A DNA stretch of 64,000 bases from Firmicutes bacterium CAG:24053_14 (GTDB lineage Bacteria > Bacillota > Clostridia > Oscillospirales > Oscillospiraceae), in assembly GCA_001916715.1 (NCBI GenBank), contig MNSZ01000064.1, positions 1 through 64,000 of the forward strand. Reading direction: 5' to 3'. Shown here in pieces: positions 51,409 to 59,042 of this stretch. Under the pieces are notes generated by a model, which had not been told where the DNA came from, made no database searches, and worked only from the letters and a program-made list of their open reading frames with translations. The position numbers and the translations under genes are program-made. The number at the start of each line of letters is the position of its first letter. The stretch's first letter is position 1.

Positions 51409-51984
51409 ATGCTTATGGGACTGATATGGACGGCGATGATCGTCGTCTCCGTTCTGTTCGGCTGCCTGAACGGAACAGCGGGGGAGGTGCAACAGGCGGC
51501 GCTGGAAGGTGCGCAAGCCGCCATCGAATTGTGCATAGTTATCGGCGGCGCTGTTTGCCTGTGGTGTGCGGTGATGGAGCTTATGAGCGCATCCGGGCTT
51601 GCCGAGGCGCTGTCGCATGCGCTCAGGCCGATCCTGCGGCGTCTGTTTCCGGAAAGCGCGCGGCACGAGGCGGTCTTGCAGCCGCTTTCGGCAAATGTCA
51701 GCGCAAACCTGCTCGGACTCGGCAATGCGGCAACGCCGATGGGCATTCGCGCGGCGCAGGAGATGGCGCGGCTTGCGCCGCCGGGCGAGGCGTCAAACGA
51801 GCTGTGCCGGCTTGTCGTTTTGAACACGGCGTCGATCCAGCTGCTGCCGACCACCGTTGCGGCCATACGCGCGGCCGAGGGCGCGGTCTCGCCGTTTGAC
51901 ATTTTGCCGGCGGTGTGGATAAGCTCGGCTGTATCTGTGGCTGTGGGATTGGCAGCTGCTTGCGCAATGGAGCGTCGGCCGTGA
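51409..51984 (+). CDS. spmA: Spore maturation protein A
   Basis: Membrane protein with nucleoside-transporter-like gate domain, needed with SpmB for core dehydration in spores. 191 residues from the ATG at 51409 (CGAGGAGAATTG). Family phrases: WTAMIVVSVLFGCLNG near the N-terminus, AVELCIVIGGAVCLWCAVMELM-like membrane block, ANLLGLGNAATPMGIRAAQEM, VLNTASIQLLPTTVAAIRA. The upstream region has an inverted repeat, AATGTATT (51340-51347) / AATACATT (51364-51371). spmB follows with a four-base overlap. Confidence 0.93.
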   Translation: MLMGLIWTAMIVVSVLFGCLNGTAGEVQQAALEGAQAAIELCIVIGGAVCLWCAVMELMSASGLAEALSHALRPILRRLFPESARHEAVLQPLSANVSANLLGLGNAATPMGIRAAQEMARLAPPGEASNELCRLVVLNTASIQLLPTTVAAIRAAEGAVSPFDILPAVWISSAVSVAVGLAAACAMERRP

Positions 51985-52502
51985 GCGTGCTTATTGAGCT
52001 TGCCGTGCCGCTCATCCTTGCGTCGGTGGGCATACATGCGCTCATTTCCGGCACGGATATTTTTCCGGCGCTCTGCCGCGGCGCGGTGCAGGGTCTTGAA
52101 ACACTAAAAGACATGCTGCCGACGCTTATCGTTCTGTTCCCGGCGGTGTACATGCTGCGTGCGTCCGGAGCGCTGGATGCTCTGTCGGCTCTGCTTGCGC
52201 CGCTGATGGAGCGCATAGGCATACCTGCCGAGACGGTTCCGCTTGCGCTGCTGCGGCCTGTCAGCGGCGGCGCGGCCACTGCCGCCGCTGCCGACATCAT
52301 CAAAAACAGCGGTGCGGACTCCCTCGCCGGGCGGACTGCGGCTGTTATGATAGGCTCGAGCGAAACGACATTCTATGTCATTGCGGTGTATTTCGGTGCT
52401 GCGAAGATAAAAAACACGCGCCATGCGATACCTGCGGCGCTGCTGGCCGACCTCGCGGTGTTTCTCACCTCGGCATGGACCTGCGCACTGATGTGGGGAT
52501 AA
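51981..52502 (+). CDS. spmB: Spore maturation protein B
   Basis: Partner of SpmA. 173 residues, starting with GTG at 51981 within the spmA stop. The gate block LLRPVSGGAATAAAADIIKNSGADSLAGRTAAVMIGSSETTFYVIAVYFG is diagnostic, and four to five membrane segments are seen. sigG follows 47 bases later on the same strand. Sporulation genes thus form a small island, spmA-spmB-sigG. Confidence 0.94.
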   Translation: MSVLIELAVPLILASVGIHALISGTDIFPALCRGAVQGLETLKDMLPTLIVLFPAVYMLRASGALDALSALLAPLMERIGIPAETVPLALLRPVSGGAATAAAADIIKNSGADSLAGRTAAVMIGSSETTFYVIAVYFGAAKIKNTRHAIPAALLADLAVFLTSAWTCALMWG

Positions 52503-52524
52503 TTCGGGAAAGGCCGGGAAATAA

Positions 52525-52550
52525 TAGCATCACTTAGGAGAGTGATGCTA
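52525..52550 (+). promoter_or_regulatory. Hairpin that encloses the sigG ribosome site
   Basis: TAGCATCACT (52525-52534), loop TAGGAG (52535-52540), AGTGATGCTA (52541-52550) form a perfect ten-base hairpin. Its loop is the Shine-Dalgarno sequence and its last base is the A of the sigG start codon. Folding would restrict translation. Confidence 0.8.
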
Positions 52551-53326
52551 TGCAGGGCAAAGTCGAGCTGTGCGGCGTGAACACATCAAAGCTGCCGCTT
52601 TTGAAAAACGCCGAGATGCGCGAGCTGATCGCCGCCGCGCAGTCGGGCGATATGGCCGCGCGCGACAAGCTCATAAACGGAAATCTGCGCCTCGTGCTGT
52701 CCGTCATCCAGAAATTTTCCGGCCGCGGCGAGAGCATGGACGACCTGTTTCAGGTCGGCTGTATCGGGCTTATCAAAGCCATTGACTGCTTTGATCTCAG
52801 CCAGAACGTGCAGTTTTCGACCTATGGCGTTCCGATGATATCGGGCGAGCTGCGGCGGTTTCTGCGCGATCACGGCGCTGTGCGAGTATCGCGCTCGGTT
52901 CGCGATACGGCTTACCGCGTTTTGCAGGTCAAGGAGCGGCTGACCGCCGAGCTGGGGCGCGAGCCGGATGTTGAGGTCATCGCAAAGGAGCTGGGAATAA
53001 AGCGCTCCGAGGTCGTGTTTGCACTCGATTCGATATGCGACCCGGTCTCTCTGTACGAGCCTGTATACAGCGACAGCGGCGAGAGCGTCTGCGTAATGGA
53101 TCAGATAGGCGACACGAAAAACACCGATGAGCACTGGCTCGAGCAGATCGCGCTTGATGAGGCGGTCGGACGCCTTTCCGAGCGCGAAAGGCGCATACTT
53201 TCACTGCGATTCTACCTCGGACGGACACAAACAGAGGTCGCGCGCGAGATCGGAATAAGCCAGGCCCAAGTATCGCGCCTTGAGAAAAACGCGATGGGGA
53301 GGATCAAAAAAGAGCTTGGAAGCTGA
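52550..53326 (+). CDS. sigG: RNA polymerase sigma factor SigG (late forespore)
   Basis: Forespore-specific sigma-70 factor. 258 residues. The N-terminus KVELCGVNTSKLPLLKNAEM is diagnostic of SigG over SigF. Region 2 has DLFQVGCIGLIKAIDCFD and FSTYGVPMISGELRRFLRDHG; region 3 follows; region 4 has SERERRILSLRFYLGRTQTEVAREIGISQAQVSRLEKNAM. Ribosome site TTAGGAGAG, sequestered in a hairpin (52525-52550). No spoIIGA-sigE genes lie upstream, unlike the common clostridial order; spmAB do instead. Confidence 0.97.
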   Translation: MQGKVELCGVNTSKLPLLKNAEMRELIAAAQSGDMAARDKLINGNLRLVLSVIQKFSGRGESMDDLFQVGCIGLIKAIDCFDLSQNVQFSTYGVPMISGELRRFLRDHGAVRVSRSVRDTAYRVLQVKERLTAELGREPDVEVIAKELGIKRSEVVFALDSICDPVSLYEPVYSDSGESVCVMDQIGDTKNTDEHWLEQIALDEAVGRLSERERRILSLRFYLGRTQTEVAREIGISQAQVSRLEKNAMGRIKKELGS

Positions 53327-53374
53327 ATTCATAAAAAATTAAAAAATATTTGATAAAAAAATCGCAAATAACTC

Positions 53375-53403
53375 TTTACAAATCAAAAACTATGTGCTAT
53401 TAT
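53375..53403 (+). promoter_or_regulatory. Strong promoter with no gene downstream
   Basis: TTTACA (53375-53380), 17-base spacer, TATTAT (53398-53403), also readable as TATAAT two bases further on. No coding sequence follows before a terminator at 53525-53566. Confidence 0.6.
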
Positions 53404-53409
53404 AATATC

Positions 53410-53568
53410 GTCAGATAAATAACAAAACATTATTCGTTTGATTCTTCTTTCCATCTCTCTTTTCTTTGCTTGTTACCGGTATTGCGGAGCTCCTCAATCC
53501 GCAGTACGCCGCAACAAAATCACAAAAAAGACGTTGCCGTTCTCCTGTTGGGCAGCGTCTTTTTTGTT
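53410..53568 (+). ncRNA. Candidate small RNA of about 160 nt
   Basis: The segment lies between a consensus promoter and an intrinsic terminator (GACGTTGCC 53530-53538 with GGCAGCGTC 53551-53559, then a T-rich run). It contains a pyrimidine-rich stretch (53440-53470) and a small stem-loop, TGCGGA..TCCGCA (53494-53513). No frame of useful length. It does not look like SRP RNA, tmRNA or RNase P RNA. A 6S-like RNA is possible on size alone. Confidence 0.35.
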
Positions 53569-53569
53569 T

Positions 53570-53961
53570 TTTTAGTGGCGCATTGGGGCAGCTACGGATA
53601 CATATATCTCTGGTAGCCCGGTTCGGAACAATGGTAGAAACCGTTACGTTTCGCGTAACGAAAGTGCGATGCTTAATTTTGCACCGCACCCAATTGTCTT
53701 CCCCTTGCGGAGCTTGAGGGGAAGATGCCGCTTGCGGCAGATGAGGTGAAAATATATCCGCGCCGTAGGCGCTACATTTTTTCAGTGGCGCATTCAAATT
53801 GTGTCGATGCGTTTATTGCGGTAGCCCGGTGTCGAAGTTACCGGCTAAACCGGGAAACTGCCGCACTACTGGGTTGCGTAGCAGTCACGGTTTTTTCTCA
53901 TCGTTTCCGGTCGGACACCGGCAATCACCGTATTCGTAGCTGCCCCAATTCGCCACTAAAA
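53570..53961. mobile_element. MITE-like element, copy D, composite (392 bp)
   Basis: Left end TTTTAGTGGCGCATTGGGGC; right end complementary to TTTTAGTGGCGAATTGGGGC. A second internal left-end-like sequence (TTTTTTCAGTGGCGCATTC, around 53777) indicates that two related elements are joined or nested. The halves share CCCGGTTCGGAAC-type segments with copies A and C, and CCCGGTGTCG with copy B. The left terminal T-run is also the T-run of the terminator at 53525-53566. Non-coding. Confidence 0.7.
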
Positions 53962-54084
53962 ATAGTTAATTTGCCGATAAACGCAATGGCAAATTGTGCA
54001 AAACATAAAAACTGAGCCGACAAGGAAATTTACAGCCAAAAAAGTAAAATTATATGCTATACTAAAGCCTAAGAAACGAGCCGC

Positions 54085-54167
54085 GAGGAAGCAACGGTTT
54101 CGTCGGCATCTTCAAACCGTGCAACTGCAATATGCGTATTCGTAGGTGCAGCAATGCGCCACTAAAA
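54085..54167. repeat. Solo right end of the MITE family, copy E
   Basis: GTATTCGTAGGTGCAGCAAT followed by GCGCCACTAAAA (54136-54167) matches the right ends of copies C and D. There is no left end; the boundary near 54085 is unclear. It precedes two small membrane-protein genes. Confidence 0.6.
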
Positions 54168-54209
54168 AACGGTATCCGGAGGTGATTCCGATGGGAAGGG
54201 ATACCTGAG

Positions 54210-54488
54210 ATGAGTAGACAAAAATCCATAATTCTATACACTCTTGACGTTCTGCTTTTTATTGCATGGTGCGTCATGCTGCCCTATAGTATGGGCTTTT
54301 TCACATACGTCGGAACGCCGAACATGCTCATTTTCGTTGGGGCGCTTGCGTGCATTGCAGGCATGTGGCTTATCGGGAAAATGCTGAGCACCGGCGGTCG
54401 GCGAGTACTTGTTCAGGTAAAATATTGTGTTATCATATCGCTTGTTCTGCTTGCGGTGACCTATGCCAAAATGTATATCGGGCAGTGA
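54210..54488 (+). CDS. Small three-span membrane protein
   Basis: A 92-residue protein with three hydrophobic segments (about 6-28, 36-57, 72-89) separated by short polar loops. The ATG at 54210 is preceded by GGGAAGGGATACCTGAG. It resembles the next gene in length, segment layout and first residues (MSRQKS / MSKPKY), so the two may be diverged duplicates. No family is recognised. Confidence 0.6.
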   Translation: MSRQKSIILYTLDVLLFIAWCVMLPYSMGFFTYVGTPNMLIFVGALACIAGMWLIGKMLSTGGRRVLVQVKYCVIISLVLLAVTYAKMYIGQ

Positions 54489-54531
54489 CCGAGCCGCAGA
54501 CGGCAAAAATTGAAAACGGAGCTGATAATCT

Positions 54532-54828
54532 ATGAGTAAACCGAAATACATAGCGCTTGTAATCCTGTCGCTGCTGTTTTCTGTTGCGTGGCTCTTGGGC
54601 TTATACGTCAGTCTCGGCTTGTCGGGATTTAGCACCGAGCGGAGAATGTGGCTGTTTATCCCGTCGCTTTTATGTCTGATCCCATCATGGTTTATAGATA
54701 AAAGATTAAAGAAGGAGAGTTATAAGATTAAGCCGCAGGTACCCATCGGCTTCTGCCTGTTCCTTTCATTTTTCGGGCTTGCGCTTGTCTACGGACTTCC
54801 GTACATCCTCCCTTACATCAAATCGTGA
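54532..54828 (+). CDS. Small three-span membrane protein, paralogue-like
   Basis: A 98-residue protein with three to four hydrophobic segments (about 6-29, 39-55, 72-94) and a Lys-rich loop (DKRLKKESYKIKP). The ATG at 54532 is 43 bases after the preceding gene; its site is GGAGCTGATAATCT. Function unknown. Confidence 0.6.
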   Translation: MSKPKYIALVILSLLFSVAWLLGLYVSLGLSGFSTERRMWLFIPSLLCLIPSWFIDKRLKKESYKIKPQVPIGFCLFLSFFGLALVYGLPYILPYIKS

Positions 54829-54844
54829 TCCATAACGTAAAATA

Positions 54845-54864
54845 TCCCGGCCGCAAGGCCGGGA
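54845..54864. terminator. Terminator between convergent genes
   Basis: TCCCGGCC (54845-54852), loop GCAA, GGCCGGGA (54857-54864), followed on the plus strand by CATACTTTTTATTT. Confidence 0.75.
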
Positions 54865-54872
54865 CATACTTT

Positions 54873-55505
54873 TTATTTCTTGTTCGTCAGCTCCAGCAGG
54901 TTAAACCTTTCTATGCCGGAGCGTGAGATGCCGAGGTGGCGGCGTATTGCGGCGGCGGCCATGTCGCGGTCGCCGAACTTGAGAATATCGCAGATGAACA
55001 CATGGTCGGTGTCCAGCGTGTCATAAAATCCGTCCGGACGGGAGAACAGCAGATAGCTGCGGCAGCGGAACAGTCGGTATTTCATCTGATCGTATATATC
55101 GGTTATAAGCTGATTGCCCGAGGCCTTAACAACGGAGAAGTGGAAGTTTATCTCCTGCTCAAGAAGCTTTGCGAAAACGAAGTCCTTTCCCTTATGGAAA
55201 GCCTCGTCATAGGTGTCCTGGAGCTTGTGTGCCATGTCGTACAGCTCGTCGAGCTGCTCCTTCGTTATGTTCAGCGCAGCCTCGCCGGCGGCGTGGGTTT
55301 CGATCATCTCCGTGAAATCGCAGATCTCGTCATAGTCTTTTTTGTTGAATTCTGCGACGTAGTAGCGGCTGTTTTGTATTTTAATATAGTTATTCGACGC
55401 AAGCTTCTCAAGCGCGGCTTTGACCGGCGAGCGGCTTATGCCGAGCCCCTGTGCGATGCTGCTTTCGCTTATGCGGCTTCCGCGCATCACTGCGAATTTT
55501 TTCAA
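54873..55505 (-). CDS. GntR-family (FCD) regulator with damaged N-terminus
   Basis: Transcription regulator with winged helix followed by an FCD ligand domain. The visible frame (210 residues, TTG at 55505 or ATG at 55487) has the recognition helix [22 protein letters not shown] and the FCD block with the metal/ligand residues [26 protein letters not shown] and [15 protein letters not shown]. Its start is odd: the only strong ribosome site (AAAGGAG at 55530-55536, GTG at 55521) opens the frame [11 protein letters not shown]. That looks like the missing first helix of the domain, but it is one base out of frame with the rest. A frameshift or deletion near 55485 is likely, and the protein may be defective. 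Confidence 0.75.
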
Positions 55506-55677
55506 ACTGCTTGCAATTCACAAAATCAACTCCTTTAGAAGATATTAAACAGGATACCATAAACGCCGCGCAGATGCAATTCAAAATTTGCGTTTATGCG
55601 CATAAAAAGCGCCCGAAATGCTGCCTGAATGCCCCAAATTCGCCATAACTGTCGGAAAAAACAAGCGGAAACGCAAA

Positions 55678-56634
55678 TTAACGGAAAAATCGCCTGTGCG
55701 TGATCTCAAGTGCCGGAAGAAGCCTGTCGGGCGAGACGAACAGCGAGCAGCCACCGTCAAAAAGCTCGGTGCGCGTGACGATGATATCGCTGTGGGCAAG
55801 CGCAGCAACAGCCTCGGCAAGAACGTGCGCATCTGCCTCACGGCCGATGATGCTCACCGTGCCTAGCGAAGAATCGCGCGTCACGCCGCACAGGCCGGGG
55901 CGATCGTCGAGCTTGCACATCACTGTGCCCTCGTGCCGCGTGAAGCTCGACAGCAGGTGAACGCGGACATTTGCGCGCATCGCGGCCTCAACGCTGCGCG
56001 AATGCAGCACCTGCGAGCCGTGCAGCGCAAGATGCAGCATATCGCCGTAGTCGATACTGTCGAGCCGCACCGCACCGGTAACAAGTCGGGGATCGGCTGT
56101 GTATATTCCGTCAACGTCGGAGTATATCTCGCATCGGTCGGCTTTCAGGGCGGCGGCAAGCTCCACTGCCGTCGTGTCCGAGCCGCCGCGGCCGAGAGTC
56201 GTTGTGTCGCCGCCGCGCTCTGCCCCCTGAAAGCCTGCCGCAACGACGATCTTTCCGGCATCAAGCTCACGCATGATGCGTGCCGTGTCGATACTCAGTA
56301 TGCGCGCAGCGCCGTGAACTGAGTCTGTCAGTATTCCGGCCTGCGCGCCCGTGAGCGAGACGCAGCTTTTGCCCATATCGGCAAGCTGCATCGCCGTCAT
56401 TGCCGCCGAGCCGGTCTCGCCGCAGGAAAGCAGCGCATCAAGCTCGCGCACCGGGGGATCTGCGCTTATGCGCCGCGCCTGGCCGAGCAGCTCATCTGTC
56501 GTATCGCCGCGTGCCGACACGACCGCAACAACTTTGTTCCCGGCGTCGGCACTGTCGGCTATTATGGAGGCGGCGCGCCTGAGCCGTTCCGCTCCGGCCA
56601 GCGAGCTTCCGCCGAATTTTTGAACTATAAGCAT
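55678..56634 (-). CDS. Aspartate kinase, short form
   Basis: First step of the aspartate family of amino acids and of diaminopimelate (thus also dipicolinate). 318 residues from the ATG at 56634 (GGGTGATAAA). N-terminal VQKFGGSS, AAGFQG..GDTTTLGRGGSDTTA, and CEIYSDVDGIYTADPRLV are the kinase blocks. Normal monofunctional enzymes have about 400 residues; here only about 80 residues remain after the kinase domain, so the second ACT unit appears shortened or absent, which may alter feedback inhibition. Upstream on the same strand is a separate ACT-domain gene (61-base gap). Confidence 0.88.
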   Translation of the reverse strand: MLIVQKFGGSSLAGAERLRRAASIIADSADAGNKVVAVVSARGDTTDELLGQARRISADPPVRELDALLSCGETGSAAMTAMQLADMGKSCVSLTGAQAGILTDSVHGAARILSIDTARIMRELDAGKIVVAAGFQGAERGGDTTTLGRGGSDTTAVELAAALKADRCEIYSDVDGIYTADPRLVTGAVRLDSIDYGDMLHLALHGSQVLHSRSVEAAMRANVRVHLLSSFTRHEGTVMCKLDDRPGLCGVTRDSSLGTVSIIGREADAHVLAEAVAALAHSDIIVTRTELFDGGCSLFVSPDRLLPALEITHRRFFR

Positions 56635-56695
56635 TTTATCACCCAAATAAAAAAGAAGTAGGGTCACCCCCTACTTCAGTTTATTCAGGCACGCC

Positions 56696-57139
56696 TCAGC
56701 CTGCCATAAGCTCAATGTTCACAACGCCCGGCACGGTGCTCAGCCGAGCCATAAGCTCATCGCTGCTGATGATGAGGTTTTCCGGCGCGATGGATATGGT
56801 GACGAGCGCGACTCCGTTTGCCGGTATCGACTGGTTTATCGTGAGTATATTTGCGCCGGATTCGGTAAAGATAGAAAGTACCGAGGCAAGCTTGCCCGGC
56901 TTATCATGCAGCTTGATGTGGAATGTCATGATGGCATCGCGCTTCATATCACGGAAGGGCGTGATGCAGTCCTTATATTTATAAAAGGCGCTGCGGCTCA
57001 GATCAACACGCTCGACAGCTTCTGCAACCGTTCGGGCCTCGCCCGTTTCCAAAAGGGATTTCGCTTCCGTCACCTTGACAAAAACCTCGGGCAGAGCCGT
57101 AGCCTCGACGAGAAAATATTTGGGTTTTGCGTTTGCCAT
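56696..57139 (-). CDS. ACT-domain protein (PheB-like)
   Basis: A 147-residue protein from the ATG at 57139 (GACAGGAGGCTCGAAC). The N-terminal part has an HTH-like helical segment (YFLVEATALPEVFVKVTEAKSLLETG..TVAEAVERVDLSRSAFYKYKD); the C-terminal 75 residues are an ACT domain (DKPGKLASVLSIFTESGANILTINQSIP..). This matches the PheB/YszB group found beside homoserine dehydrogenase or aspartate kinase genes. It may supply the amino-acid-sensing function that the adjacent short aspartate kinase lacks; that is an inference. Confidence 0.85.
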   Translation of the reverse strand: MANAKPKYFLVEATALPEVFVKVTEAKSLLETGEARTVAEAVERVDLSRSAFYKYKDCITPFRDMKRDAIMTFHIKLHDKPGKLASVLSIFTESGANILTINQSIPANGVALVTISIAPENLIISSDELMARLSTVPGVVNIELMAG

Positions 57140-57250
57140 GTTCGAGCCTCCTGTCTGCAACACAATGACATTTGTTCGTGTATTGAGGATTTTAACACAT
57201 CACGCCGCCGATATCAATAGTGTACAAAAGAAAAATCGGAGGAGATAAGA

Positions 57251-57682
57251 ATGCTGCTTGGCATAGTGCTCAGCATAATAGCCGGCATGGCGATGAGCGT
57301 GCAGGGAGTTATGAACACGCGCCTGGGCGAGGGGATAGGCAATATGGAGGCAAACGCCTTTGTTCAGGGCACGGCGTTCGCGCTTGCCATGATCGCGCTG
57401 CTGTTCTGGCGGCAGGGGAGTTTCTCCGCCCTCGGCAGTGTCAGCAGGCTCTACTGGCTCGGCGGCGCGTTGGGGCTTGTGATAACGCTCACGGTAATGC
57501 TTGGCATAAAAAGCCTCGGCACGACGGTCGCGATATCAATAATACTCATGTCGCAGCTTCTTGTTGCCGCGCTGATCGATGCCTTCGGTCTGATGGGAAG
57601 CGAGAAAATAGCTTTCGGCTGGAACAAATTTGTCGGCCTTGCAGTGATGTGCGGAGGTATGCTGCTGTTCAAGCTGCGTTAA
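57251..57682 (+). CDS. YdcZ/DUF606-type half transporter
   Basis: A 143-residue drug/metabolite-transporter-superfamily protein with five membrane segments: LLGIVLSIIAGMAMSVQGVMNTRLGE near the start, the typical Asn/Arg motif of the YdcZ group, and QGTAFALAMIALLF, GALGLVITLTVMLGIKSLG, ILMSQLLVAALIDAFGLMG. Members usually act as pairs or dimers. Substrate unknown. Ribosome site CGGAGGAGATAAGA. Its 3' end overlaps a hairpin. Confidence 0.88.
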   Translation: MLLGIVLSIIAGMAMSVQGVMNTRLGEGIGNMEANAFVQGTAFALAMIALLFWRQGSFSALGSVSRLYWLGGALGLVITLTVMLGIKSLGTTVAISIILMSQLLVAALIDAFGLMGSEKIAFGWNKFVGLAVMCGGMLLFKLR

Positions 57683-57699
57683 GAAGCTTAACGCAGCTT
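57671..57699. terminator. Hairpin at the end of the YdcZ-type gene
   Basis: AAGCTGCGTTAAG (57671-57683), loop AAG, CTTAACGCAGCTT (57687-57699). It includes the stop codon. There is no clear T-run, so it may be a weak terminator or an mRNA stabiliser. Confidence 0.5.
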
Positions 57700-57713
57700 C
57701 CATAAAATGATAC

Positions 57714-57741
57714 TTGAAATATAAGAAATTTATGATACAAT
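57714..57741 (+). promoter_or_regulatory. Promoter of the small protein gene at 57776
   Basis: TTGAAA (57714-57719), 16-base spacer, TACAAT (57736-57741), 34 bases before the ATG. Confidence 0.55.
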
Positions 57742-57775
57742 GGTTACATCGTGAGCCGAAAGCAGGTGAGCCGTG

Positions 57776-58003
57776 ATGGACAAAATATCGTTATTTACAA
57801 AAACTGCCGCAGAAGCATATGCTGCCGGCAGACATGATAGCCGTCACTTCATAGCCTTATATAAAGCCTACCTGCGCGGCGCATCCGATGCAGTCGAGGC
57901 TTATCAGGAATACGAGCATGACCACAGTCTTAAAATGGCTGTGGCAGCTATGATATTTGCTCTTCTCAGCTGGTTTATAACTATGTGTTTTGTGTTTAAG
58001 TGA
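57776..58003 (+). CDS. Small tail-anchored protein upstream of spo0A
   Basis: A 75-residue protein from the ATG at 57776 (CAGGTGAGCCGTG). The soluble part (1-50) is helical and has many His/Tyr/Ala (AEAYAAGRHDSRHFIALYKAYLRG). A single hydrophobic segment at the C-terminus (about 53-74) would anchor it in the membrane. It has its own promoter and a strong terminator, so it is an independent unit. No family is recognised. Confidence 0.65.
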   Translation: MDKISLFTKTAAEAYAAGRHDSRHFIALYKAYLRGASDAVEAYQEYEHDHSLKMAVAAMIFALLSWFITMCFVFK

Positions 58004-58013
58004 ATTTCCATAC

Positions 58014-58041
58014 CCCCACGCGTGTCGTGGGGAGTTTTTTT
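58014..58041 (+). terminator. Terminator of the tail-anchored protein gene
   Basis: CCCCACG (58014-58020), loop, CGTGGGG (58026-58032), followed by AGTTTTTTT. Confidence 0.85.
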
Positions 58042-58049
58042 ACGCAATG

Positions 58050-58197
58050 TTTCGACATAAAATTACAAAGATGGGATTAAAACGACTAAATGTAATCGTT
58101 TTCTTAATCTTTTCGTCGAATTATGTCAACAATTATTAATAATGCTCGACATGATTCGCGTGCTAAAACGTTTCGGATATGGTAAGTTTATACCATA
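58050..58197 (+). promoter_or_regulatory. spo0A upstream region with 0A-box-like sites
   Basis: TTCGACAT (58051-58058) is an exact reverse 0A box core (TGTCGAA). CGTCGAAT (58114-58121) and CTCGACAT (58145-58152) are near matches. TATGGTA (58178-58184) and TACCATA (58191-58197) form an inverted repeat about 70 bases before the ATG. Together these suggest autoregulation by Spo0A; no sigma-H promoter could be pinned down. Confidence 0.55.
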
Positions 58198-58265
58198 AAA
58201 GCGGCTGTTTTGCCTCAAAAGGTAGGGACAGCGCTGTTCATGTAGCAAACTGGAGGAGAATAGTT

Positions 58266-59042
58266 ATGGAAACCAAGACCTGCGTTCTAATTGCAGATAT
58301 CGACGAAGACTTTCGACGTCTGCTGGGAGATGTCCTGTCACAGGAGGATGACATGGAGTGCGTCGGCAATACCGACAACGGCGTTGAAGCGCTTACCCTT
58401 GCGGCCGAGCGGCAGCCGGATGTGCTGGTGATGGATCTGGTGCTTTTGAAGCTCGACGGTATCGAGGTGCTGCGCCGCCTGCCCGAGGCATGCCCCGGCG
58501 CGAAGGCGATCGTCGTTACACATCTGTACCGAAACGAGATAGTGCGTCAGTGCACGGCACTCGGAGCGGCGTATTTCGTGCCGGAGCCTTGCGATATCAC
58601 CGCACTTCTGGATCGCATCCGCCAAATCGGCGCGCTGCCGAGCCAGGAGGAGGTGCTTCTGCCTGCGCGCACGAGCGATGCAAATCTCGAAGCGGCAGTC
58701 ACCGAGATCATCCACGAGATCGGCGTTCCGGCGCACATAAAGGGCTATCAGTACCTGCGCGAGGCGATAATACTTACGATAAACGACATGGATATAATCA
58801 ATGCCGTCACCAAGGTGCTGTATCCCGAGGTCGCTAAAAAATTCGGCACAACGCCGTCGCGCGTCGAGCGTGCAATACGCCATGCCATCGAGGTCGCGTG
58901 GGATCGCGGCGATATCGAGGTTTTGCAGAAATTCTTCGGCTACACCGTGTCGAACATCAAAGGCAAGCCGACAAACAGCGAATTCATCGCCATGATCGCC
59001 GACTGCCTTTCCCTGCGTCAAAAACAGGGCGTAATGCGGTGA
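58266..59042 (+). CDS. spo0A: Sporulation master regulator Spo0A, receiver with altered residues
   Basis: Response regulator that starts sporulation. 258 residues from the ATG at 58266 (TGGAGGAGAATAGTT). The C-terminal DNA-binding domain is strongly conserved: EIGVPAHIKGYQYLREAI and FGTTPSRVERAIRHAIEVAWDRG. The receiver keeps the phosphoacceptor Asp57 (VLVMDLVLLKLDG) and Thr85 (VVTHL). The acidic pair reads Asp11-Ile12 (ADIDED) where Asp-Asp is usual. The conserved Lys of the KP motif is Glu107 (YFVPEPCD). These changes may alter phosphorylation. It has 0A-box-like sites upstream and a strong terminator downstream. No spoIVB gene, the frequent neighbour, is next to it. Confidence 0.95.
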   Translation: METKTCVLIADIDEDFRRLLGDVLSQEDDMECVGNTDNGVEALTLAAERQPDVLVMDLVLLKLDGIEVLRRLPEACPGAKAIVVTHLYRNEIVRQCTALGAAYFVPEPCDITALLDRIRQIGALPSQEEVLLPARTSDANLEAAVTEIIHEIGVPAHIKGYQYLREAIILTINDMDIINAVTKVLYPEVAKKFGTTPSRVERAIRHAIEVAWDRGDIEVLQKFFGYTVSNIKGKPTNSEFIAMIADCLSLRQKQGVMR

